Source: Candidatus Kuenenia stuttgartensis
Lineage (GTDB): Bacteria > Planctomycetota > Planctomycetia > Pirellulales > UBA1268
Length of the DNA stretch: 35,306 nucleotides
Direction of reading: 5' to 3'
NCBI GenBank assembly: GCA_945865325.1
Contig: CAMBFA010000020.1
Span: forward strand, 1-35,306
The position numbers and the translations under genes were made by a program. Positions 1 to 7,941 of the stretch are shown piece after piece; position 1 is the first letter of the stretch, and every line of letters begins with the position of its first letter. The notes beneath the pieces are model-generated. The model ran no database searches, was not told where the DNA came from, and saw nothing but the letters and a program-made list of their open reading frames with translations.

Positions 1-15
1 GCCGGCTGGGGAAGG

Positions 16-1563
16 TCAACGTCGGGCGCCGGTACCAACAAGCCGAACGAGCCCCGCCACCGTGCCCTCGACATCCTCCGCCCGGAGCCTGACCTCCTCG
101 GCTGCATGAGCCGAGCGTTCCGCCCCCGCGGCGTTCTCCTGGACGATCCTGTCCATTTCCATCACGGTGACGTTGACCTGCTCGACGGCCCGGGCCTGCT
201 CTTCGGCGGCAATCACGATCCGCCCGACCTCGCTGGCGATGTCGCCGACTTTGTCCGCCGCCCGACCGGAAAAACTCCTCGTCCGCCCGGCGAGACGCTC
301 CCCTTCCCGCACCGATTCGATGACCTCCTCGATCCGGCTCGCGGTTTCGCGGGCGGCGGCGGCGGCCCGCGTCGCCAGATTCCTCACCTCGGTCGAGACC
401 ACCGCAAACCCGTCCCCGGCGCTCCCGGCCCGCGCTGCCTCGACGGCGGCGTTCAGGGCGAGGAGATTCGTCTGGAACGCAATCTCGTCGATCGACTTGA
501 CGATCTTCGAGGTCGACAGGGCCGTTGTCGCGATGGCGGTGATCGACGCCGAGAGCGAGTCGATTGCCCCTCCCGCCTCGGCGACCGCCGCGCGGGCCTC
601 GTCGGCGAGCCCGTCGGCCCGCCGCGCCCCCGCCGCTGTTTCCCGGCATGACGCCGCCACCTGGTTGACTGTCGCGGCGGTCTCCTCGAGCGATGCGGCC
701 TGCTCCGATGATCGCTGGGCGAGCTCGTGGCTGGCATCGGCCAGTTCCGTCGACACCCCCTCGAGACCGTGGCTGGCCAGAGCGAGAACCTCGGCCACTC
801 CGTGCACCGGGCCGATCACGGCCCGGAAGATCGCCGCGCCCATCGCCACCAACGCGGCCACCGCCAGACCGATCAGCCCGACGAGGAAGCGGAATAGAAT
901 CCGGGAGCGGTCGACATGGCGCTTGACACCCTCGGCGGTGCGCTGCTCGACGAGCTCGTAGAACCGATCGATCGGCGCCATGATCCGCGCCTTCTCGCGA
1001 TGGTACTCGGCGCCGTGCATCCGCGCGACCGGCAGTGGGCCGCCCTCCACGGCAGGAGAGCCCTGGGCCCCCGCGGAAGCGACCGCGCTCATCGCTTCGG
1101 TCTCCAGTTTCACAAGCCCGTCTGAATTGGCCTGCGACTCTCGGAGCAGGGTGAACTCATCCGCCGTGAACCCCTCGGCCCGCATCAGATCCTGGAGCGG
1201 GACCGCCGCACCGTCGGGGCGCGGCTTCTCGTCGCTGACAGCCATGAAGTCCCAATAGATGCGATCCGGCGCGAGCGGACGCGGTCGCTGACCATTGCGG
1301 ATCCCGAGAACCGCCTCGTACTGGTCACGGAAGCGTGGCTCCCCGCTGACGACATACGTCCGCGCCAGCCTCGTGAGGTCGTCGGAGCTCTGCCGGAGCT
1401 CGTCGGCGAGGAGATAGGAGCGGAAGCGCCGCTCCTGTGCTGCGAGCATGGCACGCTCATTGGCGAGCATGAGGCCCGTGATCCCGCCGATCGCGAAGAG
1501 AAACAGCAGCATCCCTCCGAGCGCCCCGAGCACCGCCCTCCCTAATCGGCTCATCGTGTTCAT
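16..1563 (-). CDS. Methyl-accepting chemotaxis protein
   Basis: Membrane chemoreceptor of 515 residues that would pass a sensed signal to a CheA/CheW array. The N-terminus has one membrane segment (about residues 10-33). A periplasmic region of roughly 180 residues follows, then a second membrane segment (about 222-250) and a long cytoplasmic coiled coil. The signalling hairpin tip is clear near residues 360-385, with [20 protein letters not shown]. This is the near-invariant MCP core that contacts CheA and CheW. The periplasmic part contains a helical stretch ([17 protein letters not shown]) common in MCP sensor domains, but I cannot assign a ligand. No other chemotaxis gene is in the window, so it is an orphan here. 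A start three codons downstream (MSRLGRAV) is equally possible. The C-terminus is complete and shows no CheR-tethering pentapeptide. Confidence 0.95.
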   Translation of the reverse strand: MNTMSRLGRAVLGALGGMLLFLFAIGGITGLMLANERAMLAAQERRFRSYLLADELRQSSDDLTRLARTYVVSGEPRFRDQYEAVLGIRNGQRPRPLAPDRIYWDFMAVSDEKPRPDGAAVPLQDLMRAEGFTADEFTLLRESQANSDGLVKLETEAMSAVASAGAQGSPAVEGGPLPVARMHGAEYHREKARIMAPIDRFYELVEQRTAEGVKRHVDRSRILFRFLVGLIGLAVAALVAMGAAIFRAVIGPVHGVAEVLALASHGLEGVSTELADASHELAQRSSEQAASLEETAATVNQVAASCRETAAGARRADGLADEARAAVAEAGGAIDSLSASITAIATTALSTSKIVKSIDEIAFQTNLLALNAAVEAARAGSAGDGFAVVSTEVRNLATRAAAAARETASRIEEVIESVREGERLAGRTRSFSGRAADKVGDIASEVGRIVIAAEEQARAVEQVNVTVMEMDRIVQENAAGAERSAHAAEEVRLRAEDVEGTVAGLVRLVGTGARR

Positions 1564-1576
1564 GCCCGCCGCGGCC

Positions 1577-1590
1577 CGAGGGCCCCCTCG
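1577..1590. repeat. Short GC-rich palindrome upstream of the MCP gene
   Basis: CGAGGG and CCCTCG flank a 2-base centre, 14-27 bases upstream of the MCP start codon. In RNA it could form a small stem-loop near the ribosome entry site. No SD sequence stands out for this gene. It may be chance in GC-rich DNA. Confidence 0.25.
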
Positions 1591-1813
1591 CTTGATGATG
1601 TTCTATCGAGATCGTACTTCGGCGACCGGCCCGATTCCGGGGTGGGCACCGCACCGGCCGGTCGGGCTGGAAAAACTGTTCCAGGCGGCGGAATCGGATT
1701 TGCCCCGCCCCCGCCATCCTGCCGATACCTCCACGTGTCAGCGAAGGCGGCGGCAGCCATCGTGCCCGCCGCCAGCCCCACACCTCGAGCACGCACCCCG
1801 TGAAGGAGACCGC

Positions 1814-1996
1814 ATGGCCACCGAGAAAGCGGCCCGTCCATCCGCTGCCCTCCGGATCACGCTCCCCGACGGTTCATCCGTCGTGGGAAGCCAGGCAAGT
1901 CTGGCAAAGATCCTCGAATTGACGCTCTTCCGCCCCGGACACTCAAGCCCCCGCCAGCCGGTGCGGGTCGCCGCCCCGTCGCGCCGTGCCGCCTGA
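1814..1996 (+). CDS. Unknown small protein (60 aa)
   Basis: I do not recognise this 60-residue protein. The start is supported by a GAAGGAGA ribosome-binding sequence at 1802-1809, ending four bases before ATG. An open frame runs further upstream but has no better start signal. The sequence is amphipathic, with a central SLAKILELTLF segment and a basic C-terminal tail (RVAAPSRRAA). There is no signal peptide, membrane helix or cysteine. It lies alone, divergent from the chemoreceptor gene and convergent with the sulfotransferase-fusion gene, so context gives no function. The start signal is good enough to think it is translated. A conserved homologue would settle whether it is a real gene. 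Confidence 0.5.
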   Translation: MATEKAARPSAALRITLPDGSSVVGSQASLAKILELTLFRPGHSSPRQPVRVAAPSRRAA

Positions 1997-2009
1997 AGGC
2001 TTTTCACCG

Positions 2010-2023
2010 GTCGGGATCCCGAC
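2010..2023. terminator. Perfect 14-bp palindrome between convergent genes
   Basis: GTCGGGATCCCGAC is a perfect palindrome 13 bases past the stop of the 60-residue gene and in the gap to the convergent sulfotransferase-fusion gene. In RNA it gives a 5-bp stem with a GATC loop. Neither side has a U-run, so intrinsic termination is uncertain. Its location suits a 3'-end signal for either gene. Confidence 0.3.
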
Positions 2024-2055
2024 AGAGTGGGAGAGAGCCCGGTCGAATCGTGATC

Positions 2056-2069
2056 ATCCCCTGGGGGAT
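2056..2069. terminator. Second inverted repeat in the same convergent gap
   Basis: ATCCCC and GGGGAT are separated by two bases, 22 bases past the stop of the minus-strand fusion gene. With the palindrome at 2010-2023 it makes two stem-loops in a 94-base convergent gap, which is a typical place for 3'-end hairpins. There is no U-run. Confidence 0.3.
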
Positions 2070-2090
2070 ATCACCACGGCGCCGGCAGCG

Positions 2091-4169
2091 TCAACGGTCG
2101 TCCCCCCTCACCGCGCCATGATCGGCAAGGATCGTGGCGTAGACGAGCCCCGCGAGCTGGCGGATTGCAGCGGGGCCGAAGCGGGCGATCGCGTCGACCC
2201 GCGCCGCCTCCCCCAGCGCCGTGCGGCGTGCCGGCTCGTCGAGGAGCCGGGTGATCATCGTCGTCCAATCCTCCGTCGAGCGGGCCACCCAGCCGGTCTC
2301 CCCGTCGACGACGGCAGCCACGAGGGGGGCCGTGGCCGCGACAACGCTCGGTACGCCGACCAGCGCCGCGGTCGTGCAGCGGATCGGGCTCTTCGCCTCG
2401 CAGAACGGATTGTCCGTTTCGAGCGGCGCGAGGTTGATGTCGAAGCGGGCGACCTCGGCATGGAGCTCCACCAGCGACACCGCCGGGCGGAGCTCGATCC
2501 GCGCTCCGTGGGGCGCGAGTTCGGGCACGGCCGCCATGTCGTAATGGCCAACGATGACCAGATCGACGTCGGGCCGCTGGGCGAGGAGGTCGGCCAGCGC
2601 CGGGGCGATCGTGGCGAAGTCACGGTGGTGCGTCGGCGTGCCGCTGGCAAAGCCGACGCGGAGCCGGCCGTCGCCGGCCGAGGGCTTCGGATTCCCGCGC
2701 GCCTCGAAAGCCGCGGCGAGCATCGCGGCGGAAAGCCCGTTGCGAAGAACGTAGACCCGAGGCACGACCACGGCGGCGGCCGTCGCCAGGCTCGCCGTCG
2801 TCACGACACAGGCGTCGCTCTCGGCGATCGCTCGGCGGTGGAGTGCGGAGGCGGTGAGCCATGACTGCCGGCGCTCCTCCGGCAGCCGGTCGATGAACGC
2901 GATCTGACCGGAAGCGATCACGGCCGGATCGAAGACGAGATCGTCGATGTCGTGGACGAGCGGGATCCCTCGCGTCGTGCAGCGCTCGCGCACGGCCGCG
3001 AGCGACTTGCCCCACGGGGCCCGGAAGGCCGTGACCAGATCGGCCCCGCCGACCGCCGCCGGCACGCCGGCGTCGTCGATCGGCAACCAGGACGCCTGCC
3101 ATCCCTCGGCGGCGAGGGCTGCGACGGCATGCTCGACCCGGTAGACATGCCCCGCACTCTGCGGGGCCCCCGAGAGGAAGAGCACACGGCGGCGGGGCGG
3201 TTGCGGCGCGACCGTCGGCGGCAGGCTGGCGAGCTCCGCGAGGATCACGCCAGCCCAGGGATCGCGGAGGGTGGTCGCAGCGGGCCCCTGCCGGAGAGGC
3301 GCATACGTGGTGGAAAGCCGATCGAAGGAGCGGGCGAGGGCGTCGAGCCGGCGCTGCGCCGCTGACTGTTCGATACCGCTGCCCACAGCCTGCGCCACCG
3401 CCTCGCCGACGCTCCGGAGAGCCTCCACGCCTGCCATCCCGCCCGTCGCGCCGCTTTCGTCCGGGGCCGGGCCACGCTGCCGGCGCAGGCCCGGCGACAG
3501 GAAGCCGTCGATTGCGGTGGCCGCCTCGACCGTGATCGTCGGCAACGGCACGAGGTCGACGACCCCGCGCACCGCCGTGCGCCAGTCGGCGACAAGCGCG
3601 GAATAATCGATCACGGTGCGGGGCATGTCGCGCGACCGGGCCTCGGCGTCGAGGACGTAGCGCAGCCAGAGCAGGAGGCCGCGCTCCGGGGCGGCCACCG
3701 CGGCCGGCCGGAATGCCGCATCCCCGAGGCGGGCCTGGAGCGAGCGGGCCACCTCCAGGGGATCGCGCAGCGCCACCACAGCACACGGCTCGATCCCCCC
3801 GCGGGCCAGAACGTTGCGCCACAACGGGAGGAGGCGGCAGACGCGTGGATCCTTGAGGACCAAGAGCTTTGCGTCGCCGAATGCCGTGGCAAGGAGCGTC
3901 GCCGCTTCATTCTCGTCGGCCGCCCGGGCCGGATCGGCAAACCATGCGTCCGGCAACGGGGCATCATCGTTCCAGCGGGTTCCGGCCGATTCGAGGAGCC
4001 GGTTGTTGAAGCGGGCGATCGATCGGGATTCCCAATAGCCGCACGGATTGTCGGCCGTCTCGGGCATCGGGTCGAGGGGGAGGCTCGCGCCGAGATGGCC
4101 GATGATCCTCGTCAGCGCCGAAGTGCCGCTGCGGTGCATGCCGAGGACGAGGATGGCGCGTCGATCCAT
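2091..4169 (-). CDS. Sulfotransferase / glycosyltransferase fusion protein
   Basis: A 692-residue two-domain protein. Residues 1 to about 230 resemble a P-loop sulfotransferase. GMHRSGTSAL (10-19) is the 5'-phosphosulfate-binding loop, and KDPR and ALRDPLEVARSL follow as the second phosphate-binding element. After a helical linker (about 230-320), residues 330-690 look like a GT-B family 4 glycosyltransferase. It has HDIDDLVFDP, a second Rossmann half beginning LRVGFASGTPTHHRDF, and the donor-site segment EAKSPIRCTTAALVGVPSVV. The inferred role is to add a sugar and a sulfate group to the same surface glycan. Acceptor and sugar are unknown. It is the last gene of a three-gene operon, 21 bases after the GT2 gene. 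There is no signal peptide or membrane helix, so it is probably cytoplasmic. Domain calls are strong; true sulfate transfer is less certain, since many related proteins are untested. Confidence 0.85.
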   Translation of the reverse strand: MDRRAILVLGMHRSGTSALTRIIGHLGASLPLDPMPETADNPCGYWESRSIARFNNRLLESAGTRWNDDAPLPDAWFADPARAADENEAATLLATAFGDAKLLVLKDPRVCRLLPLWRNVLARGGIEPCAVVALRDPLEVARSLQARLGDAAFRPAAVAAPERGLLLWLRYVLDAEARSRDMPRTVIDYSALVADWRTAVRGVVDLVPLPTITVEAATAIDGFLSPGLRRQRGPAPDESGATGGMAGVEALRSVGEAVAQAVGSGIEQSAAQRRLDALARSFDRLSTTYAPLRQGPAATTLRDPWAGVILAELASLPPTVAPQPPRRRVLFLSGAPQSAGHVYRVEHAVAALAAEGWQASWLPIDDAGVPAAVGGADLVTAFRAPWGKSLAAVRERCTTRGIPLVHDIDDLVFDPAVIASGQIAFIDRLPEERRQSWLTASALHRRAIAESDACVVTTASLATAAAVVVPRVYVLRNGLSAAMLAAAFEARGNPKPSAGDGRLRVGFASGTPTHHRDFATIAPALADLLAQRPDVDLVIVGHYDMAAVPELAPHGARIELRPAVSLVELHAEVARFDINLAPLETDNPFCEAKSPIRCTTAALVGVPSVVAATAPLVAAVVDGETGWVARSTEDWTTMITRLLDEPARRTALGEAARVDAIARFGPAAIRQLAGLVYATILADHGAVRGDDR

Positions 4170-4190
4170 GATGCGATTCCCCGCGACGCC

Positions 4191-5111
4191 TCACGCGCCG
4201 CTTGCGAGGCGGAGCTCGGCGAGCGACCGCTCGAGGAACGGCAGGGCCTGCGGCGGCATCCCGCCGAGGAGCAGCGGCAGCGCCGTCGGTGGGGCGAACG
4301 ATTCGCCCCGGAGGCGCACGTATTCCTCGTGGAAGATCGGGAAGGGATGGCGGGCCGCGGGGACGTTGGTCGCCACGCCGCCATGAAACTGGTGAAACGT
4401 CCCCTCGCCGAGGAGATGGACAACCTCACTGGCTCGCGCGCAGGCCCGGCGATGAAAGTCGAGATTCACCAGTCCCCCGCCGGCGGTCTGAAACCCTTCA
4501 TCGAAGCCTCCGAGCCGATCGAACGTCTCCCGGCGGACCGCCACGCCGTTGCTCTCGGAGAGGGGAAGAAACCATCCGCGCCGACTCGAGCCGGCGAAGG
4601 CGGCAATCCGGAACAGTTCATAGCCATCGCGGCGCCAATCTACCGATCCGAGGAGCCGGTCCTCCACGGCCTGATCGTAGCCTTCGAGCATCGATTCGTT
4701 CTGGATCTTGGGGCCGAGGTGCCAAGCGAGCGTGGCGACCAGCGGATCGTTCCAGGCCTGGAAGGCATCGAGCGTGAATCGCACGACGCCGGGCGTCAGC
4801 ATCCGGGCGCCGTCGATGCACACCATCACCGCCGCGCCGGTGGAGCGGCGGACAGCCTCGTTGATCGCCGCACTAGGGGATGGGGATGGCGGCGTGCGGA
4901 GGAGCGTGAACCGCGGACCTCCGGCTTCAACCAGCGCCGCGACGAGCGCCGCGTCGAGAGGCACCGCCGAGCCGGCGTCGACGGCGATCACCTCGTACGC
5001 GCTGGGATCGACCCCGCGCTGGTAGGCCTCCGAGAGGGTGAAGAGCGTCCGCGGCGCCTCGCGGGCCATGTCGCGGAAAACCACGATCACCGACAGCCCG
5101 GGGGGCGTCAT
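4191..5111 (-). CDS. Family 2 glycosyltransferase
   Basis: A 306-residue GT-A fold glycosyltransferase. The start is MTPPGLSVIVVFRDMAREAP, where the typical GT2 beta-strand begins. The open frame extends 26 codons further, but those lie inside the upstream gene. Its ATG overlaps the upstream stop codon as ATGA, so the two are probably translationally coupled. VMVCIDGARMLTPGVV (about residue 96) sits at the DXD position with a single Asp. LSESNGVAVRRETFDRLGGFDEGF is the usual acceptor-side GT2 motif. The C-terminal third has several His residues (FHQFHGG, HPFPIFHEEY) seen in related surface-glycan enzymes. No membrane segment is visible. Genes on both sides encode sulfotransferase domains, so the product is probably part of a sulfated polysaccharide or glycoprotein glycan. 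Confidence 0.85.
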   Translation of the reverse strand: MTPPGLSVIVVFRDMAREAPRTLFTLSEAYQRGVDPSAYEVIAVDAGSAVPLDAALVAALVEAGGPRFTLLRTPPSPSPSAAINEAVRRSTGAAVMVCIDGARMLTPGVVRFTLDAFQAWNDPLVATLAWHLGPKIQNESMLEGYDQAVEDRLLGSVDWRRDGYELFRIAAFAGSSRRGWFLPLSESNGVAVRRETFDRLGGFDEGFQTAGGGLVNLDFHRRACARASEVVHLLGEGTFHQFHGGVATNVPAARHPFPIFHEEYVRLRGESFAPPTALPLLLGGMPPQALPFLERSLAELRLASGA

Positions 5112-6028
5112 CCGCGCGCGGCTCCGGGGCCTTCCGGTGAGGAAGGAGGGGCCGGCGGAGGCGCCGCCGCGCCCCCTTCGGCAAGCCATTTGTCGACCGC
5201 CATGGCGCCGTGGAGCCCGATGCGGATCTCGTGCCGGGCCTGCGGCCGGTGGGCGGCGGGGGTGCCGAATCCGTCCACCCAGCGCTTCAGGTCGCGCCCC
5301 AGGAGCTTGGCGATCCGGGCCACCTCGGGGGCATACATCTCCTGAAGCAGCGGCACGAGCGTAGGCCGCGGGGGAAGATCCTGCTGCTGTTTGAGGGCCT
5401 GATCGGCCGTGAGCAACGGCACGACGCGCTCGGCAAGCTCGGTGGCCGTGAGCCCGGCGAAGCCGTTGGCATCGATGTCGAGGTGGTCAGCCAGGGCCTC
5501 GAGCGTGCCGACCGGACAGGCTTCGATGTCGTCGCGGATGAGCGGGAGGAGTTGCTCCTCGGGAAAGACGGCGAGCCAGCGTTCCATGATCGCCGCATAA
5601 TCACCGGCGCGGCGGGATCCGGCCGACTGGAAGTGATCGATGAACCATTGATCCGACACCTCGGCGTCGAGCATCTGGGCACGCACCAGCGCCATCAGCG
5701 CTGCCGACCAGGCCCGTTCGAGCGGGTTGCGAAAGGTGATGAACAGCCGGATGTCGGGGCAGGCGGCATGGAGCGCGCGGATCGATTCCGACGGGAGCGA
5801 GGCATAGGCGGGGGTGATCTCACCGGAGCGGATCGGCTGGCCGGCGGCGCTGGTCCTCGCAGGGGGCTCGAGGAGCTTGAGCCATTGATCGACGAGCCGG
5901 GCATCGGCCCGGTCCCAGAAGTGGACCTCCTTCCCGCCGGGGAAGGCGATCTGCGGGTGGCGGGAGAGCTGGTGGTAGAGCCAGGTCGTCCCCCCCTTCT
6001 GGACACCGATTCCGAGGAAGTCGACCAT
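5108..6028 (-). CDS. Sulfotransferase
   Basis: A 306-residue soluble sulfotransferase of the PAPS-dependent P-loop fold. MVDFLGIGVQKGGTTWLYHQ contains the 5'-phosphosulfate loop (VQKGGTTWL), and TFRNPLERAWSA (about residue 113) is the 3'-phosphate-binding element. HPQIAFPGGKEVHFWD matches the segment after the P-loop in heparan-sulfate-type and bacterial homologues. The chosen start has GAGG ten bases upstream. The frame continues 24 codons further, but that extension is not sulfotransferase-like. It is the first gene of the operon, and its stop overlaps the next start (ATGA). The divergent region upstream (6029-6226) must hold its promoter. The acceptor is unknown; the neighbouring glycosyltransferases point to a carbohydrate. 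Confidence 0.88.
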   Translation of the reverse strand: MVDFLGIGVQKGGTTWLYHQLSRHPQIAFPGGKEVHFWDRADARLVDQWLKLLEPPARTSAAGQPIRSGEITPAYASLPSESIRALHAACPDIRLFITFRNPLERAWSAALMALVRAQMLDAEVSDQWFIDHFQSAGSRRAGDYAAIMERWLAVFPEEQLLPLIRDDIEACPVGTLEALADHLDIDANGFAGLTATELAERVVPLLTADQALKQQQDLPPRPTLVPLLQEMYAPEVARIAKLLGRDLKRWVDGFGTPAAHRPQARHEIRIGLHGAMAVDKWLAEGGAAAPPPAPPSSPEGPGAARG

Positions 6029-6091
6029 CGGTAGCAAACCTCGGGCGGGGCATGGAGGGAGGGGGAAAAACCGAGCTGATCCGGGCAGATG

Positions 6092-6107
6092 CCAGATCAT
6101 GATTTGG
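6092..6107. promoter_or_regulatory. Near-palindrome in divergent promoter region
   Basis: CCAGATCATGATTTGG is a 16-base inverted repeat with one mismatched pair, centred on ATCATGAT. It sits 64 bases upstream of the sulfotransferase start and 120 bases upstream of the membrane-protein gene on the other strand. Size, symmetry and relative AT-richness suit a dimeric repressor operator, though no regulator is encoded nearby. The rest of the gap (6029-6226) holds no clear sigma-70 promoter. Confidence 0.3.
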
Positions 6108-6226
6108 TAGATACGGGCCCGTCAACGCAGCCGTCAAGCACAGCCCTCGCAGACCGTTACATCGGCGGTCAATCTTCGGTTTTATGGGGACGTGGTCCCG
6201 ATCGTACCCCCAGCGAAGTCAACGCC

Positions 6227-6706
6227 ATGCCCCCGTCCCTGGTCACTGCGACGCCCCCGTGGATGAGGAAATGGCTGATCGCCGCCGGCATCTACAATCT
6301 TCTCTGGGGTGCCCTCACCGTGCTCCGGCCGATGTGGCTCTTCGACCTAGCCTCCATCGAACCGCCCAACTACCCGTTCATCTGGCAGTGTGTCGGGATG
6401 ATCGTCGGCGTGTACGGCGTGGGCTATCTTGCCGCCGCCGCCGACCCGGTGCGGCACTGGCCGATCGTGCTCGTCGGTTTTCTTGGCAAGATCTTCGGAC
6501 CAATCGGCTACGCCGACGGCGTCTTCCGCGGGGAAGTGCCGGCCGGATTCGGGATCACGATTCCCACCAACGATCTCATCTGGTGGATTCCCTTCGCGCT
6601 CATCCTGGTGCATGCCTGGCGGTGCCATCACAGCAAGTCTGCCCCTGGGACAAGGCCGGGATCCCCGGGCACGATCGGTTCACCTTCCGAAGCCGTGGCA
6701 CGATGA
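6227..6706 (+). CDS. Small multi-pass membrane protein, unknown function
   Basis: A 159-residue membrane protein with about four hydrophobic segments. These are WLIAAGIYNLLWGALTVL near residue 15, a pair around 45-95 (IWQCVGMIVGVYGVGYLAAA and HWPIVLVGFLGKIFGPIGYA), and DLIWWIPFALILVHAW near 120-137. The basic, Ser/Pro-rich tail is probably cytoplasmic. I recognise the pattern as an uncharacterised conserved membrane family but cannot give a function. The chosen ATG is the first that fits; an internal ATG at 6263 (MRKWLIAAG) is a reasonable alternative because the membrane segment begins right after it. The stop overlaps the next start as ATGA, so the two membrane proteins are probably made together. 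Confidence 0.72.
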   Translation: MPPSLVTATPPWMRKWLIAAGIYNLLWGALTVLRPMWLFDLASIEPPNYPFIWQCVGMIVGVYGVGYLAAAADPVRHWPIVLVGFLGKIFGPIGYADGVFRGEVPAGFGITIPTNDLIWWIPFALILVHAWRCHHSKSAPGTRPGSPGTIGSPSEAVAR

Positions 6707-7191
6707 CCACGCTGTGGATCCTGATAGCCCAGATCATGGCGAGCACCGCCATGGCGACAATCGCCTGGTTCGTCCAGATCGTTCACTATCCGCTCTTCGC
6801 CCTCCTCCAGTCGCACGGCAGCGAGACCCCGGGTTTTACCGGCATGTCCCCTGCCGCGGCGCGGGACTACCACACCGAGAATCTCCGTCGCACCCGCCCC
6901 ATCGTCCTGATTCCGATGGTCGTTGAGGCTGCCTCGGCGGCGTGGCTGGCGTTTTTACCCCCGGCCGCCGTCGGCCGTGGTGCGACGATTTTAGGTCTGG
7001 TCCTGATCGTCATCGTCATCCTCTCAACGGCGCTGGTGCAGGTGCCCCTCCACGAGTCGCTGCGCAGCGGAGACGCTCCGCTGGACACCGTCCACCGGCT
7101 CGTGCGCTCCACCCGGATCCGCACCGCTGCTTGGACGGCGCGGGCAATGCTGGCGGCCTGGATGATCCATGCGTGGGCCGTCTCGGGATGA
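6703..7191 (+). CDS. Conserved membrane protein, unknown function
   Basis: A 162-residue protein with four predicted membrane helices: the N-terminus (about 3-26), RPIVLIPMVVEAASAAWLAF, ATILGLVLIVIVILSTALVQ, and the C-terminal AWTARAMLAAWMIHAW. Shared family features are VQIVHYPLF after the first helix, the YHTENLRRTRPIV loop, VQVPLHESL after helix three, and STRIRTAAWTARA before helix four. The conserved His residues (in HYPLF, YHTE and PLHE) could form a metal or cofactor site, but this is inference. The start overlaps the previous stop (ATGA), forming a two-gene operon. I know no experimental function for the family. Confidence 0.75.
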   Translation: MTTLWILIAQIMASTAMATIAWFVQIVHYPLFALLQSHGSETPGFTGMSPAAARDYHTENLRRTRPIVLIPMVVEAASAAWLAFLPPAAVGRGATILGLVLIVIVILSTALVQVPLHESLRSGDAPLDTVHRLVRSTRIRTAAWTARAMLAAWMIHAWAVSG

Positions 7192-7238
7192 GCCGGAAAC
7201 GACGCGGGGAAATGGATCGAGCGATCCAACGCCCGGTC

Positions 7239-7270
7239 GGGGCGACTGCGTCGTCGTCGACGCAAGCCCC
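7239..7270. terminator. Candidate stem-loop after the membrane-protein pair
   Basis: GGGGC-GAC-TGCGTCG, a four-base loop, CGACGCA-A-GCCCC: an imperfect 12-bp stem 48 bases after the second membrane-protein gene and before the convergent tRNA-His. It could end transcripts from the left. There is no U-run. Confidence 0.35.
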
Positions 7271-7313
7271 GCCCCTGGCAGAAGATCCGGGCGAGATGCC
7301 CGGGAAAAACAAG

Positions 7314-7388
7314 GGTGGCTAACGGGACTCGAACCCGCGACCCCTAGAATCACAATCTAGTGCTCTAACCAACTGAGCTATAGCCACC
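7314..7388 (-). tRNA. tRNA-His (anticodon GTG)
   Basis: Read on the minus strand, the sequence folds as a complete cloverleaf. The acceptor stem GTGGCTA pairs with TAGCCAC without mismatch. The D-arm is GCTC/GAGC, the anticodon loop is TTGTGAT with anticodon GTG, and the T-loop is TTCGAGT. An extra 5' G (7388) faces C73 (7314), the G-1:C73 pair that identifies tRNA-His to its synthetase. The gene therefore spans 75 bases. The 3' CCA is not encoded and must be added by nucleotidyltransferase. The gene for D-aminoacyl-tRNA deacylase lies just upstream on the same strand. Confidence 0.97.
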
Positions 7389-7488
7389 ACGATACCCGTC
7401 GGAAGGAACATTCTAACAGAAAATCACGCTGGTCCACTGCCCCCCGGCAAGAGCCGGTTTTCCACGGCGATCCGCCCGCCGTCGCGAC

Positions 7489-7941
7489 TCACTCCCGCCG
7501 TCGGGAATCGAGGAGGATCGTCACCGGACCGTCATTGACGAGGCTCACCTCCATGTCGGCGGCGAACACCCCGCGGGCAACCGGCCGGCCGGCCTCGCGC
7601 TCAAGAGCGGCGAGGAAGCGTTCGTAGAGCGGCACCGCCTCCTCCGGCCGTGCCGCCCGGAGAAAGCTGGGGCGATTCCCCTTCTGCGTGGCCGCATGGA
7701 GCGTGAACTGGCTGACCACGAGCAGGCCGCCGTCGATGTCGACGACGCTCCGGTTCATCTTTCCCGCCTCGTCGGCGAAGATCCGCATCCGCGCGGTCTT
7801 CTCCGCCACCCAGTCGGCATCGGCCAAGGTATCCCCCTCCTCGACGCCGACAAGCACGAGGAGCCCGGGCCCGATCCGGCCGACCGTCCGCCCGTCGATC
7901 ATCACCTCCGCCGCGTTCACCCGCTGGATCACGCCCCGCAT
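7489..7941 (-). CDS. dtd: D-aminoacyl-tRNA deacylase
   Basis: A 150-residue cytoplasmic proofreading enzyme that removes D-amino acids (and glycine mischarged on tRNA-Ala) from tRNA. Both hallmark motifs are present: [17 protein letters not shown] (the SQFTL motif, about residue 78) and NDGPVT near 138-143, the Gly-cis-Pro element that excludes L-amino acids. The start [13 protein letters not shown] is canonical (family MRxVxQRVxxAxV). The length matches the family. The gene overlaps the end of the MFS transporter gene by 13 bases, so it is probably co-transcribed and coupled. About 100 bases separate it from tRNA-His downstream. Confidence 0.96.
   Translation of the reverse strand: MRGVIQRVNAAEVMIDGRTVGRIGPGLLVLVGVEEGDTLADADWVAEKTARMRIFADEAGKMNRSVVDIDGGLLVVSQFTLHAATQKGNRPSFLRAARPEEAVPLYERFLAALEREAGRPVARGVFAADMEVSLVNDGPVTILLDSRRRE

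Noticed and set aside
106-961. Open frames of 181 and 264 codons on the plus strand
   Set aside because: They lie antisense to the chemoreceptor gene, have Arg/Pro/Ala-rich random composition and no family features.
7169-7360. Plus-strand frame ending LEPATPRITI
   Set aside because: The ending is the translation of the tRNA-His complement, a known artefact of frames crossing tRNA genes.
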